NCBI GenBank assembly: GCA_001804865.1
Contig: MHBK01000030.1
Span: forward strand, 1-54,490
Direction: 5' to 3'
Length of the DNA: 54,490 nt
Source: Lentisphaerae bacterium GWF2_57_35
GTDB lineage: Bacteria > Verrucomicrobiota > Kiritimatiellia > CAIQIC01 > GWF2-57-35
Each line of letters opens with the position of its first letter. Position 1 is the first letter of the stretch. This document shows positions 13,773-23,801 of the stretch, piece by piece. Under the pieces are notes generated by a model. The model was not told where the DNA came from. It saw only the letters and a program-made list of their open reading frames with translations, and did not search any database. The position numbers were made by a program, and so were the translations under genes.

Positions 13773-16358
13773 ATGAACGTGCGTCGCTTAGTGTTCATCA
13801 TTGTCCTGATCGCAATCGTCCATTCTGCCGCCGCGGCAGATGCGTTGAGGCTCGCCATCGTGGCCGATCCCGGTCTCCGCAGTTTGCAGGATCTCCTGAC
13901 GGCCAGTTGCTCGACAAATCCGGCAGTGACGCTGGTTGAGCGTGATGCCTTTTCCGTTGTTCTCGATGAACTTCAACTCCGGGATCGTATGGGTGCTCAG
14001 ACCACGGCGTCGTCCGGCTATATGGGTGCCGACGCCGTGCTGATCGTCAGTTCGAATGCCGTCGGGAATGCCGCCTGGCTGCGCTTCCGGTGGATTGCGG
14101 TTGGGACCGGTGTAGTGATCGAGGACGATCTTTTGCCGTATCCTCTCCCGGCGTTGGAGCGGATCGCCGATGCGCAAGCCCACCGCCTCACGGCCCTGGC
14201 TTCCAAGTTCCGCCTGTCTCGTAGCGACGCGATTCGCATCTCACTGGACGGTATCCACGCGCTGATCGCAGGCCCCAAGTCCCATTTGATCGAGGACGCC
14301 TTTTCCTTCCTGCTCGCGCAGCAACTCATGCACGAGCCTCGCGTGCTAGTGCTCGAACGAGAGCGGATGCGATCGCTGGGCGAAGAGAAGCTACTTCCGA
14401 ATCTGGCCAATGATGAGTTTTGGACCGGCAGCTACACGCTGGAGGGGTCGTTCCAGCCTGACGGAACCAACGTAGGCCGATGGGTTCTCACCGCTAGCTT
14501 AGGCTCACCTGGTGCCTCCTCTCCTCGCACGTGGGAGGAGAAGGCGGATGAAAGCCGCCTCGCCGAGGCTGTTGCTCGGTTGGTTGTGAACATCATGAGC
14601 GGCTTGGGCGAAGGGACTGCTAAGGGATGGAGCCCATCCGAGGAAGCGCAGCGCTATGTCGAGCTCGCAGCATGGCAGTTCCAGGCTGGGTCCTTCGAAG
14701 GGGCCCGCCGGTCGGCAGACGCAGCGTGGGCCTTGGGCGCGCCATCGGTATCCGCCCGCGGCATGAGGATGCGCATATACGCTGCGTGCGCGTATCCATC
14801 CATGTCGGTGAACTCATGGTATGATCCCACGCTGGTGACGCCGGGGCGGCTGAGCGAGATTCTTGATGGGGCCGTCATGGCGGCGAACCTCGGCGTTGAC
14901 GAAATCCGCCACGGGGTCGGAGTGCTGTCGCCAGACTTGTCGTTCAACATCCTGTCGACGCTCGCCGCCGGTGCGAAGGTGCTCCGCTTCCTTGACGATT
15001 CGGCGACTGTCGTCGGACGTCCAGCCGACGTGGCGGAACTGAGAGACGCTCTTCGCGAAGTGTCCCTCGGCCTTCAAGCGAGGGGCCAATTGGGCAGCAG
15101 CCGGTACATTCTAGACGATCTGAACAAGAACTTCGGCGCGTTGTGGGGCAAGGCCCCAACGGCCTCACAACCCACAACAGGTCAGTCGGCGGAGCCTGCC
15201 GCTGTTGTGTTGCGAAATGAGTCACCGAAGGCCGGTGCGTACCTTGCGGTCACCAATCTTTGGAAGCCACAGCGGGTTGCGGCGCTGAAGGATCAAGAAG
15301 GGGGCGGCCTGCTGACCGGGATCCACTGGCACGAGGGGCGAATCTGGCTGGTGTGGGAGCATGGCGTGGTTGCCGGGAGCGAGAAGACTGTGTTCAGCAT
15401 TGATCCGGATACCCAGCAAAGCACTTTCTGGCCGGTGCCGGCTCGACCGCATACCAGCGACGAGTCCGGAAGTTCCGCTGGTCGTCTAGGTGTGCTGTGT
15501 GTGGTGGGGAATCATTGCTACATGGTTGACGACACGTTGGTTCTAGAAGGGGACCAAGCGACGGGCGTGTGGCGATATCTGCCGGCGCCGGAGATCCGCT
15601 ACGAGACGTTGGCGGTGGCGGACGGGAAGGTGTACGCGGGGTTTTCCGGCACATACTTGATAATTTCCGGGGTACCCAACGCGGAGATGCTTCGCCAATC
15701 GGGGATCGTCGAGATCGATCCGCGCGTCGGCTCTTGGCGTTTGATTGCCAGTAGTCGACGGAGCCCGCCCGAGGGGCCGCTCGATGGGTGCACACCCTAT
15801 GCGGTCGAGGCTCTCTGGCCATGGCCCGCTTCGGGGCTGGGCGCCCTTGTTTTCAGGCCCCCGAGCGTTTGCGATATCCGGCGTTTCGCGGGCGGTGCGT
15901 GGGGCGATGCGGTGCTATCGAAATCGTCGATAGACGCCACGCCGGGTGCCAACGGGGCCTTCGTTGGGTTCAGTGAAGGACAAAAGAAGTTGTGGCAATG
16001 GCAACCGCGGGATGCCGACCCGGCGGCGCCGCTTGAGAGTGTCAACCGCGCCGGGATGGCCGACGTCCGTCCCGTCTGCTTGCCCGACGGTGTCGCCTTC
16101 GATGGGCATGACGCCATAGCCTTGGAAAACGAGCCGGACGAGCCTGCTTCGCGCCGACTGCGTTGGTGGAGGGAGGGCCGTGACGAGCCGGTGGTGATAC
16201 CGCTGAGCTTGGAAGGATTAAGCATTCCGCCGGGGAGCGTCTATGTGGACCCGAAAGGAATCGTCCTCTCCGCGAGCTATGGATTTTGGTTTATCTCTTG
16301 GCAGGAGTTGGAGCGGTTTGTGGAGGGTTTGCCGGCTTGCGAGCGGGCTCGGCCATAG
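13773..16358 (+). CDS. Large exported CsgG-like/propeller protein (paralogue of 18169-21342)
   Basis: 861 residues with a signal peptide (about 1-22, cleavage near SAAAADA). Residues ~25-240 hold two CsgG/LpoB-like segments marked by VERDAFSVVLDELQL and LVLERERMRSLGEEKL, a motif typical of envelope proteins that bind outer-membrane or lipid-anchored partners. A helical middle (~290-450) follows. The C-terminal ~370 residues have repeated strands (VADGKVYAGFSG, IVEIDPRVGSWRL, VYVDPKGIVLSASYG) that look like a beta-propeller. It shares GPLDGCTPYAV with the 1057-residue protein (GPLNDCMPYTI), so the two are paralogues. It is convergent with and overlaps the 3' end of the next gene by 68 bp. Probably periplasmic; role unknown. 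Confidence 0.7.
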   Translation: MNVRRLVFIIVLIAIVHSAAAADALRLAIVADPGLRSLQDLLTASCSTNPAVTLVERDAFSVVLDELQLRDRMGAQTTASSGYMGADAVLIVSSNAVGNAAWLRFRWIAVGTGVVIEDDLLPYPLPALERIADAQAHRLTALASKFRLSRSDAIRISLDGIHALIAGPKSHLIEDAFSFLLAQQLMHEPRVLVLERERMRSLGEEKLLPNLANDEFWTGSYTLEGSFQPDGTNVGRWVLTASLGSPGASSPRTWEEKADESRLAEAVARLVVNIMSGLGEGTAKGWSPSEEAQRYVELAAWQFQAGSFEGARRSADAAWALGAPSVSARGMRMRIYAACAYPSMSVNSWYDPTLVTPGRLSEILDGAVMAANLGVDEIRHGVGVLSPDLSFNILSTLAAGAKVLRFLDDSATVVGRPADVAELRDALREVSLGLQARGQLGSSRYILDDLNKNFGALWGKAPTASQPTTGQSAEPAAVVLRNESPKAGAYLAVTNLWKPQRVAALKDQEGGGLLTGIHWHEGRIWLVWEHGVVAGSEKTVFSIDPDTQQSTFWPVPARPHTSDESGSSAGRLGVLCVVGNHCYMVDDTLVLEGDQATGVWRYLPAPEIRYETLAVADGKVYAGFSGTYLIISGVPNAEMLRQSGIVEIDPRVGSWRLIASSRRSPPEGPLDGCTPYAVEALWPWPASGLGALVFRPPSVCDIRRFAGGAWGDAVLSKSSIDATPGANGAFVGFSEGQKKLWQWQPRDADPAAPLESVNRAGMADVRPVCLPDGVAFDGHDAIALENEPDEPASRRLRWWREGRDEPVVIPLSLEGLSIPPGSVYVDPKGIVLSASYGFWFISWQELERFVEGLPACERARP

Positions 16359-18159
16359 GAGCCGGACCACTGGTCATCGGTTTGAACGTCATGGTTCGTG
16401 CCGCTTGGGGCGTCTGCCGTTTGACGGTAGAGAGAAGGGAGTTGGTGCGCCCATCGTTGGTGTTGATGCGATCTAAGATTCGAGGATCTAGAATCTCCTG
16501 CCCATCCACATGGAACCGATAGCCGAAGAACTTGTCCTCTGGGAGTTTGAGCGTCACTCGCCACACGCCGTCTGCGGCCTTCTTCATTGGGTCGAGCGCC
16601 GGATTCCATCCGTTGAAATCTCCTACGACTGACACGAATGTCGCGTCGGGGTTCACATATTCCAGCGAGGCCTCCACCGTTTCCGGTGCAGCTGCTGTAA
16701 TCTGCGAACCTTCGAGTTTCAGGGCGGCCAGCAATTCAGACTTTGGGGGTTTGAAGGGAAGGGGCGTTGCCATCTGCCGTTCGAAGGCTTCCCCGACTTC
16801 TTTTGCCATCCGTCGCGCAGTATCGAAATCCTTCATCCGGTACGAGGCAACCATGTACTGAGCCCGGATCATGTTGTAGGAGGATCGTCGCCCGCTGTCG
16901 GCCAGCACGCCCTCGAAGTACTTCTTGCAATCGTCATAGACGCTGGGTTCGGCGAGGATCCTCCAGGACGGGTCAAACGAGTCGCTGCCTACCTGTACGA
17001 CGGTCTGCCAGAAATAGTCGGGGATGACGGTGTCGAAGCGCTTCGTTGCCAGGCATTCCCGCCCGAACGATAACGCGCCCTCGACTGTACCACCCCACCT
17101 CGGAAGGACATGCATCATGTAAGCCGAGTAGGCCCGCTCATAGTCGAATTGGGCCTGAAGGGATCGTTCGAACCATCGGCGGCAATCGTCTTCAGCGTCT
17201 CCGAACCCCGCGTTCACCGCTGCGACCATTTCCGCTGCTGCCTCGGGATAGTCGGGCCGGAGTTCGCAGGCCTTCCGATAGAACGATACGGCCTGTGGAT
17301 ACTGTTGCCGGAAGGTCGCCCAACCCTTGTCCGTCACCGTATTGGCGAAGCCGGATCCCCGCGCTGTCCATGCGGCAGTGTAGTGATAATCCGCCTGTAG
17401 CATCGCCAGGAGCCAAGGGCTTCCGGCGTGGTGCTCGCGCAGCCGCCGCTCCAGTTCTGGCCAGAGCTGCTCAGCGGGGAAGATCTTGTAGTCAGCCCAA
17501 GTCTGGAATTGGTCCTTGACCAAGTCGAAGAAGTGGCGCTCCTCGATCCCGGTGAACTCTCCCGCAGTGATCGCTTCGGTCATGCCGGAAAGGTAGGCAT
17601 CAAGCAAGTGCTGTTCGTCCGCCGCCGCGACCGGGCCGAGTTCCAGCTTGTTGCCGAGGAGCCGCATGGCTGCGAAAGCTTTCCGCACAGCCGGATATCT
17701 CGAGTCTTGCAGTCCCTCGAATGCTTTCTCGAGCACTGGCTCCGCCTTGTCATTGAGCCCGGAAGATTGCAGGCACCAGCCTTGGACGTAGAGTACGAGT
17801 GGGTCGTCGCAACCGGCGTCGATAGCTGCCTGGGCCTGTTTCCGCAACGTGGGCAAGTTGGGCGACGGGGTCGTGTGGGAGATGAACTGGGCGAGTCCGT
17901 CCAGCAGTCCGATCGCAAGCGCGTCCCAAACCTTGTTGGTCCGGCCCACATCCAGGTAGGCCTGCTGCAGGGTGCGGTGGTTCCAGGCTAGAACCATGGC
18001 TACATACTGCTTCTCCCCGAACGTTCCGTCAGAAGGAATTCCCGCGTCTGACGCAGCGAGAGCAACTCGCGTAACGGCCGCCCACCCGGTCGTACCGGTC
18101 TCCGCGATCACGGTCAGCGTCAGGAGGGCTGCTAAAAGCTTGGTAGGGCGTGTTGTCAT
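16291..18159 (-). CDS. Exported helical-repeat protein with C-terminal CBM48/AMPK-like domain
   Basis: 622 residues. An N-terminal signal (LLAALLTLTVIAETG...AWA) is followed by ~400 residues of TPR/Sel1-like helical repeats (CLQSSGLNDKAEPVLEKAF; FYRKACELRPDYPEAAAE). A glycogen-binding-like immunoglobulin domain lies at about 500-590 (ATFVSVVGDFNGWNP, GVWRVTLKLPEDKFFGYRF, VDGQEILDP), then a Pro-rich tail. CBM48 domains bind alpha-glucans, but many exported bacterial versions are only structural. Last gene of the minus-strand CsgG operon, 9 bp after the previous gene. Its 3' end overlaps the convergent 861-residue gene. Confidence 0.75.
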   Translation of the reverse strand: MTTRPTKLLAALLTLTVIAETGTTGWAAVTRVALAASDAGIPSDGTFGEKQYVAMVLAWNHRTLQQAYLDVGRTNKVWDALAIGLLDGLAQFISHTTPSPNLPTLRKQAQAAIDAGCDDPLVLYVQGWCLQSSGLNDKAEPVLEKAFEGLQDSRYPAVRKAFAAMRLLGNKLELGPVAAADEQHLLDAYLSGMTEAITAGEFTGIEERHFFDLVKDQFQTWADYKIFPAEQLWPELERRLREHHAGSPWLLAMLQADYHYTAAWTARGSGFANTVTDKGWATFRQQYPQAVSFYRKACELRPDYPEAAAEMVAAVNAGFGDAEDDCRRWFERSLQAQFDYERAYSAYMMHVLPRWGGTVEGALSFGRECLATKRFDTVIPDYFWQTVVQVGSDSFDPSWRILAEPSVYDDCKKYFEGVLADSGRRSSYNMIRAQYMVASYRMKDFDTARRMAKEVGEAFERQMATPLPFKPPKSELLAALKLEGSQITAAAPETVEASLEYVNPDATFVSVVGDFNGWNPALDPMKKAADGVWRVTLKLPEDKFFGYRFHVDGQEILDPRILDRINTNDGRTNSLLSTVKRQTPQAARTMTFKPMTSGPAPMAEPARKPANPPQTAPTPAKR

Positions 18160-18168
18160 CTTGTTCTC

Positions 18169-21100
18169 TCAGTCTGTGGTGCGTTTTGCCGATCCCGGAG
18201 CGTCCGTCTTTACCCCGGATTGTTCTGGGTTGACGGGCACGCGGTATACGAGGCCGCGCGGGTCGGGCGACATGCCGTTCGATCTTCTACATGCCACGAG
18301 AACGTAAACCACGTCCCGCTGTGGAAATACTTGCTTTATGTAGAAATCGCTCCTGTTCACTGAGCAGGCGATCACATCTTTGTCAGCCTTGGTGGCCGCA
18401 AGACGAACAAGTTGCACCGTATGGATTTGGCCACTTATATTCCATTTAAGAGTCCAGCCGTGGACGCCATCGGCATCTCCCACCCGGCCGCGTACGTTTC
18501 TGAGCGAGTAGTCGTTCACATTCAGAAACCACGCTTTTTCTCTTGCGGAGAAGGTGAATACATTCGTAGCGATGAAACGCGAGAAGAGACGGCTCTTGCC
18601 AAAGTTTTCTTCGCGCACAAGCTCTAGATTTCCGGAACTGGAATTGTAAGTCCAAAGGCCTGCGAGCGGTTTGGTCTGGATTGTCGCGGAAGGGGTGCTA
18701 ACAATCAGGCAAAGCGTGTCATTCCCCACAGGGCATCCCGCTGTGATCGTATACGGCATGCAATCGTTCAGCGGGCCGGGCAAAAGAGCATCCGAGGCGG
18801 CAACGACCTCGCAATCGTCCATGCCGGGTTTCCACCGAAGAAGAGCACCAGGATCGACCGCCATGTAGATCGAATTTCCGCAATCCGCCATCATGGATAT
18901 AGACTTCGTATCCCTGAGTTCTTCATCGTAACCTAAGCGAATACCGGCTATGACTGGGCCCAGCACATGGGCCTCTTTCGTAATAAGGTATGGTTTGTGA
19001 TCCTGTACTGGCACCAAGCTGATGATCTTGGAGTTGGCGATACAAAGCCACGAACCGACCCGGGCGAGGAGCATCGGGTCGCAGCCTCCCTGACAGCCCG
19101 AGGGACTGGAAGGCACTTCGAATAAGTCTGTCGCACCATCCGCGATACTGATACGGGCGATCCGGACTCCGGCGCCAACTGGCCAGGCGACCCACAACGC
19201 CTTCTCGTCCAGTACACCTCCGAAGACGTCGAATACCGGGTCAGACCCGGCGTCGGTTTCGGCCGAGTCGAACAAGAGGGTTGCACCGGGAAACGAGGGA
19301 TAAAGTGGCCGTGTCGGAACATTGGTCTCGCCGGTCAGCGCGGAGAACCACGGTTCAGAGCCATGATGCGTCACGATTTCAGCGCGGGAAGCCTTGTCCA
19401 ACACTTCGGGATCGTCCAGCACTTCGCGAAGCAGGCCTGCCAAGGTGTTGCGCTCGGTAGCTGTCATGTGCTCCGCTCCGCGCTTTACGTACTCTTCCTG
19501 CAGGTGTCTCAGACAGCTTTGAAACTGATCCTTGTGCTTTCGCACGACAGGAATCATGACGTTGCGAAAAGCCGGGCGGAGCTCGTCCACGGGGAGAAAA
19601 TACAATGTGGTCCAGATACGGAACAAGATGCTTGAGTCTGCCTTCTCCAACATCCAACCCAAGTTCTCAGGCCTCGCATACAGCCATGCAAATAGTTCAC
19701 GCGCGCACTTCCGAGCCCCTTCGGCATGCGTACTCGACAATGAACGCCCATTGAAAGCCCCGGATGTGAAACACTTCGAGGCGAGACTGGCGAACTGCCG
19801 TTCTGGGTCGCCGGTTGCTAGGAGCTCATCCATGTAGCGCAGCCATAAGCGGGCAGCCTCATCCTCATTCCAGTACCGGATCTTGTGAAACTCGCTTTCG
19901 TACAGAGTTTCCCAGGGGAATCCAGGACGGGTGGACAGGCTGCGCAGGAAGGTCAGCGCAGACGCGGGGTCGTCAAACATGTAGGGAAAGAAAGTCGCAA
20001 GATACTCCATCTGGAACTTGTCAGGTGACCCGGAGGGGTAGGAGCAAAGCCACTCCATCGCTCGCCTGAATGCAGCTCGAGCCTGCCTGACGCGAATCAT
20101 GTCTTCGTCATCCAGAGTCTTCGGCACATTCGCAAGCAACCAATACGCCAACTGCTCCTGGGAAACGATGCGAAACCCATCAGGCGGCAGTCGTAACGCA
20201 GCGTTCATGGCTTCTTCGAACCACGCTAGATCGCGCAGATATTCCTTGGCCGGTATACCTTCAGCAAAGGATCGCTCCGACATCTGTCGGACCAACTGCC
20301 ACGCATCATCCGCCATCTGCCGGGTGGTTGCTTCGATGAAGGCGCGAATACAGGGTTCATTCGTGGACGAGAGTAGCGTGGCCACATGCAGCGTGCGCAC
20401 AGCTTGCAACAGGTTCATATGGGCGAGGTAGTTTTGTCCATTTCGGGAATACAGATCAGCTTCCTGCCTGAGGTTGCCAGTCAGGTTGGCGGCCGATGCT
20501 CCCAGCACGCGCAGGATGCGATCAGCCAGTTCGATGGCCAAGGCTTCGCGATCCTTCGGATCCCCGCTCGCCTCGACAACCACCGGCTCGTCGTTGCCAT
20601 GCCGGACCTGCACTTCGACTCGCACCTTTCCACCGTCGGCGGGCCGGATGCGGCCGCGGATCGTGTGTGTTGCGCTTCGCAACATGTCCATTTCGACCTG
20701 CTTAAGATCCTGTTCTTCGAGCACATTTTCGAGCTGGTCGCGTTCGACAAGCAGTACGTTGTCTGCGGCTGCCAACCGTATTGCGACGATCGTGTGCAGG
20801 CTATCGAGGCTGCCAATTCCTGTGTTCGTGGAGCCAGCCGTATCAAAGGGCAGAACGCCGAGGTATATGCGACGGCTGTCCTCCATGCGCAGTTTTGGCA
20901 TAACTCGATCAATCTGTGCCAGTACTTGGTCCTTCACGCCATCAAAGGAAGCGCTACCCGTCTCCGTCACGAGGTCAAATAGTCGCACGCCTCTGTCTGT
21001 CTCGACGAAACGGACGTGCAGCATGTCTGCTTCGTCGTTTAGGACGATCAGTCCGTCCGCCCCAACCATCTTGCCTAAATGCACTGCATCCTGTGTGCCG

Positions 21101-21342
21101 GATAGGGACTGCTCTTCCAGGATACGCGCCATCTGGTCGCGCTCAACGAGTCGAAACGCCTCGCACCTCGTCAGGGCATCGAACAGGAGATCCCCCAACG
21201 CTTTGTTGGTGCTCAGGTTGGCCAGGCCAACCGTCGGTGTGTCGCATCTACTCACCGCCGCGCTGGTGCTACTCGCGAAAAGCATGCAGGCGAGCCAGCA
21301 GCTCAACGGGCCGCAGATATGGGATATCCTTCGATTCTTCAA
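18169..21342 (-). CDS. Large exported tandem CsgG-like protein, 1057 aa
   Basis: The signal peptide ends near SSTSAAVS. Two CsgG-like units are visible: VERDQMARILEEQSLSG (~65-80) and LLVERDQLENVLEEQDLKQ (~198-216), each after a strand that starts like CsgG (TPTVGLANLSTNKALGDLL; YLGVLPFDTAGSTNTGIG). The middle is helical. The last ~400 residues are propeller-like as in the 861-residue paralogue. The start codon is TTG at 21342, with AGGAG 9 nt upstream and no ATG nearby. It sits 34 bp after the CsgG gene. Likely periplasmic, perhaps forming a complex with the smaller CsgG-like protein. Confidence 0.75.
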   Translation of the reverse strand: MKNRRISHICGPLSCWLACMLFASSTSAAVSRCDTPTVGLANLSTNKALGDLLFDALTRCEAFRLVERDQMARILEEQSLSGTQDAVHLGKMVGADGLIVLNDEADMLHVRFVETDRGVRLFDLVTETGSASFDGVKDQVLAQIDRVMPKLRMEDSRRIYLGVLPFDTAGSTNTGIGSLDSLHTIVAIRLAAADNVLLVERDQLENVLEEQDLKQVEMDMLRSATHTIRGRIRPADGGKVRVEVQVRHGNDEPVVVEASGDPKDREALAIELADRILRVLGASAANLTGNLRQEADLYSRNGQNYLAHMNLLQAVRTLHVATLLSSTNEPCIRAFIEATTRQMADDAWQLVRQMSERSFAEGIPAKEYLRDLAWFEEAMNAALRLPPDGFRIVSQEQLAYWLLANVPKTLDDEDMIRVRQARAAFRRAMEWLCSYPSGSPDKFQMEYLATFFPYMFDDPASALTFLRSLSTRPGFPWETLYESEFHKIRYWNEDEAARLWLRYMDELLATGDPERQFASLASKCFTSGAFNGRSLSSTHAEGARKCARELFAWLYARPENLGWMLEKADSSILFRIWTTLYFLPVDELRPAFRNVMIPVVRKHKDQFQSCLRHLQEEYVKRGAEHMTATERNTLAGLLREVLDDPEVLDKASRAEIVTHHGSEPWFSALTGETNVPTRPLYPSFPGATLLFDSAETDAGSDPVFDVFGGVLDEKALWVAWPVGAGVRIARISIADGATDLFEVPSSPSGCQGGCDPMLLARVGSWLCIANSKIISLVPVQDHKPYLITKEAHVLGPVIAGIRLGYDEELRDTKSISMMADCGNSIYMAVDPGALLRWKPGMDDCEVVAASDALLPGPLNDCMPYTITAGCPVGNDTLCLIVSTPSATIQTKPLAGLWTYNSSSGNLELVREENFGKSRLFSRFIATNVFTFSAREKAWFLNVNDYSLRNVRGRVGDADGVHGWTLKWNISGQIHTVQLVRLAATKADKDVIACSVNRSDFYIKQVFPQRDVVYVLVACRRSNGMSPDPRGLVYRVPVNPEQSGVKTDAPGSAKRTTD

Positions 21343-21376
21343 TACTCCAAACTCCTGTTGGATGCCCAGGGCTCGT

Positions 21377-22309
21377 CTACTTCACAAGCTTCGGTAGCAG
21401 TCGCTCGGCGATTGACGCGGCGGCGTCCTGGAGAGCCGCTTTACCCGCAATCTGCTCGGTCAGGTCCACGATGATCGCGTTCTGGCGATCCACCGCCAGT
21501 ATCTTGCCGCTCGCGACGTCCACCGCCTTGACTTCGAGGCGCGCCTTGACGCTGACGAGATTCCCACGCCGCATGCCAAACTCGCTGAACCCTTCGCCCT
21601 CGATGCGTACCGCTGCCTGGCGGGCGGAGCCCTGAACCGGATCAATCACGTCGAAGCCAGTCTCCTTGCAGAACATCGTGAGCTCGGTCTGCGCCGCTGG
21701 ATCGATCGCCGGCAGGCCCACATGCTGCTCGGTGACGCTGATCACCACTGTGGGCCGTTTGGCCTCGCCGAGTTGCGTGCTCAACGCAGCGATGCGGTCC
21801 TCCGTCTTCACGGTTTTCGACACAAGCTCTCCCGCCTTAGAGGACACGGTCGCGGCGACCCGCTTCGCCAAGTCCTCAACCAACGGCGCCAGCTCGCCGC
21901 TCATGTTGCCCTTCACCGACTCGCCCAGCACGCGGCTCGTTTCCGTGCCGATGATCTTCGCGACGATATACAATGTCTTGTCGGCCTCAATCACTGATCC
22001 TGTCACTAGGATTTTCGCGCCAGTCAGTTGTCCAATCTTCGTCTCCTGCCCGGGCGTAACCATGCCCGACAGGTTCAACTCATGCTCCTCGAGCAGCTTC
22101 TGGATGTCAGCCCGGTCCACGAGGTACATGTCGGGGTTCGCCGAGAGCGACGCGAACAGGATGTCGCTGATCTTTTCCCCGTAACCTTTCACGCCAGCAC
22201 CGCGCTCTTGGAACGGGAATACTGCGGCGGGATAAGCCGCTGGTGCGTCCTGGCCACCGAACACCAGCAGCGGTACCAGCGCGAGAATGAACATCAATAC
22301 TTTCTTCAT
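21377..22309 (-). CDS. CsgG-family periplasmic protein
   Basis: 310 residues from ATG 22309. A signal peptide (MKKVLMFILALVPLLVFGG) precedes a single CsgG domain: AVFPFQERGAGVKGYGEKIS, DRADIQKLLEEHELNLSG, ILVTGSVIEADKTLYIVAKI. A second alpha/beta domain (VVISVTEQHVGLPAIDPA...) is FlgT-M/LpoA-like in size. CsgG itself makes the curli secretion pore and needs a lipidated Cys; no lipobox is seen here, so it is more likely a soluble relative. The ATGA overlap with the upstream gene (22306) shows coupling. The frame is open further upstream but the overlap and the signal peptide fix the start. Confidence 0.85.
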   Translation of the reverse strand: MKKVLMFILALVPLLVFGGQDAPAAYPAAVFPFQERGAGVKGYGEKISDILFASLSANPDMYLVDRADIQKLLEEHELNLSGMVTPGQETKIGQLTGAKILVTGSVIEADKTLYIVAKIIGTETSRVLGESVKGNMSGELAPLVEDLAKRVAATVSSKAGELVSKTVKTEDRIAALSTQLGEAKRPTVVISVTEQHVGLPAIDPAAQTELTMFCKETGFDVIDPVQGSARQAAVRIEGEGFSEFGMRRGNLVSVKARLEVKAVDVASGKILAVDRQNAIIVDLTEQIAGKAALQDAAASIAERLLPKLVK

Positions 22310-23313
22310 GGTTGCGTTTCCTTTTCTTCCCGATTCGGGAACAAGTTTTCTATTACTCGCGCCAACAGAAACCGCGGCGCAGGACCCTCGGCCCACTTCT
22401 CCATCACGGCAAACCCGCAGATCACAAGCTGGCCCCCGCCCGGGAACTTCGCCTCGAACCACGGCCAACCCTCGCCCTCGGCGAGGAATTCGCCGGCGAC
22501 GATCTGCCGCTCGCTTTTCAATACAAGTTCTCGGGCAGTCACGCGCCCATCCGCTGGCCAAGCTTCTGCATCCAGCCGCTTGTCAAGTTCGGTGATGACG
22601 GCGTTCTGCAAGAACCGCATGCTGACCGGCCTCGGGCCTTGAAAGCCCTGGGTCCCGGGGAGGGCAAGCGATCCGTCGGATGGCGCTAGGCACAATACGG
22701 CGTGTCCCGCCTGCGTCGCCCGGAGCATCTCGTCGAAGAGCCCGGGGTAATTCCCGAGCGACACACCCTCGCCAATCAGGAGAAGTCGACTCGTGCTGTC
22801 TGCGAAGGCGGCAGGATTCCTGACTGCTGTGAATGGCACCTCCAGTTTCGTCAGGGCGTCGGCCGTGGTGTTCTCGGGATCGAACAGGCTGATGCCCACT
22901 TTCTTCAGCCATTCTGTCCGCCCGGCGAAGGGATTCTCCGGGAATAGCCAAAGGACTTTGTTCGCGGCGGCCTGTTCAGTCCGATCCACGGCACTCATCG
23001 AAAGCACCGCATCCATTACGACACCTTCCTTGACCTCGGGGATCGTGACGGTGATCGAGGTGCCTGCAGGTCCTGCCGAAGACCCCTCGCCACGGGCAAC
23101 AGTCCGTCCGGCAACCGATAGGCTCCATCCGAGCCGGTCGACGGTACCGCCCGCCGGCGACGCAATGACATGAAAGGTAGCCTCACGACCTCCGAAGAAG
23201 TTGGACCAGGTCTCCTGAATCTTGAGAGGGGCGTCTTCGCCCCGCGCCGCGCCGATGACCAAAGCAAGGAATAGCGTGATGCTGGCGGTTTGCAGGAGGT
23301 TGCGCATGCTCAT
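22306..23313 (-). CDS. Exported protein of the CsgG-like operon, 335 aa
   Basis: First gene of the four-gene minus-strand operon. Signal peptide LLQTASITLFLALVIGAARG; an Ig-like region (~30-110, WSLSVAGRTVARGEGSS); then an alpha/beta region with strands VLWLFPENPF, SRLLLIGEG, HAVLCLAPSDG, LVICGF that recalls ThuA/glutamine-amidotransferase-like folds in exported proteins. No catalytic triad can be assigned. AAAAGGG is adjacent to ATG 23313 and 6 nt from ATG 23307, so 23307 may be the true start. Upstream 23314-23480 has no recognised gene. Confidence 0.7.
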   Translation of the reverse strand: MSMRNLLQTASITLFLALVIGAARGEDAPLKIQETWSNFFGGREATFHVIASPAGGTVDRLGWSLSVAGRTVARGEGSSAGPAGTSITVTIPEVKEGVVMDAVLSMSAVDRTEQAAANKVLWLFPENPFAGRTEWLKKVGISLFDPENTTADALTKLEVPFTAVRNPAAFADSTSRLLLIGEGVSLGNYPGLFDEMLRATQAGHAVLCLAPSDGSLALPGTQGFQGPRPVSMRFLQNAVITELDKRLDAEAWPADGRVTARELVLKSERQIVAGEFLAEGEGWPWFEAKFPGGGQLVICGFAVMEKWAEGPAPRFLLARVIENLFPNREEKETQP

Positions 23314-23544
23314 CCCTTTTCCAGTCGGCCCCCAAATGTTTAATGTTAGGCATACAAACGCCTACGGAATTCCGTTTCCAGCTTGCCCCGCCTCGCGTTC
23401 AGCTTCCGATCTTCTCTCCGTCGTTCGCTGTTCTTTTATATACATGCCGCTACACCTGACTTCAAACCAAATAGTTGGGATGTCGTGAAGGTGCCAAGCT
23501 GGTGGAGGTAGACGCTTCTCTGTTTAGGCTTGCTTACACGCTAA

Positions 23545-23655
23545 ATCTATTTGAATCCTGTAAAGACCAAAGCCATGAAGCGCAAGTCTCTGGAGGAAAA
23601 TCTGTCTGTGCTGGAAAGCTGGGTCTGGAGTAGTTATCGGGGATATGTCAGCGCT
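23545..23655 (+). pseudogene. C-terminal remnant of a Y1 (REP-associated) transposase
   Basis: The frame reads IYLNPVKTKAMKRKS and then LESWVWSSYRGYV, matching the conserved C-terminal block of REP-associated tyrosine transposases (Y-I-x-LNPV-R-T...W-WSSY-x-GY). A stop lies just upstream in frame, and the preceding bases (FRLAYT) fit only after a frame change. The catalytic HUH and Tyr regions are missing. The remnant lies at the right edge of the cargo block, opposite the N-terminal remnant at 13584; the two may come from different subfamilies. Confidence 0.6.
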
Positions 23656-23710
23656 CATATGCAATACCTGCACATAGATTCCTCCAGACGGCTATATCTG
23701 TATATATTTC

Positions 23711-23801
23711 TTGACAAAACGCCCATTGTTTGTTAACAAAACTCTGGGAGTTTGATCTCCCGGCGGCGGTGAGGAGTCGCGCTTCTCACCGATCGTTTTA
23801 G
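23711..23801 (+). promoter_or_regulatory. Promoter and structured leader of the portal operon
   Basis: TTGACA at 23711-23716, 17-bp spacer, TAACAA at 23734-23739. Two hairpins follow in the leader: GGGAG/CTCCC (23746-23761) and GGTGAG/CTCACC (23768-23790). The intrinsic terminator at 23802 comes next, and only then the gene. The layout looks like an attenuated or antiterminated leader. Confidence 0.55.
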
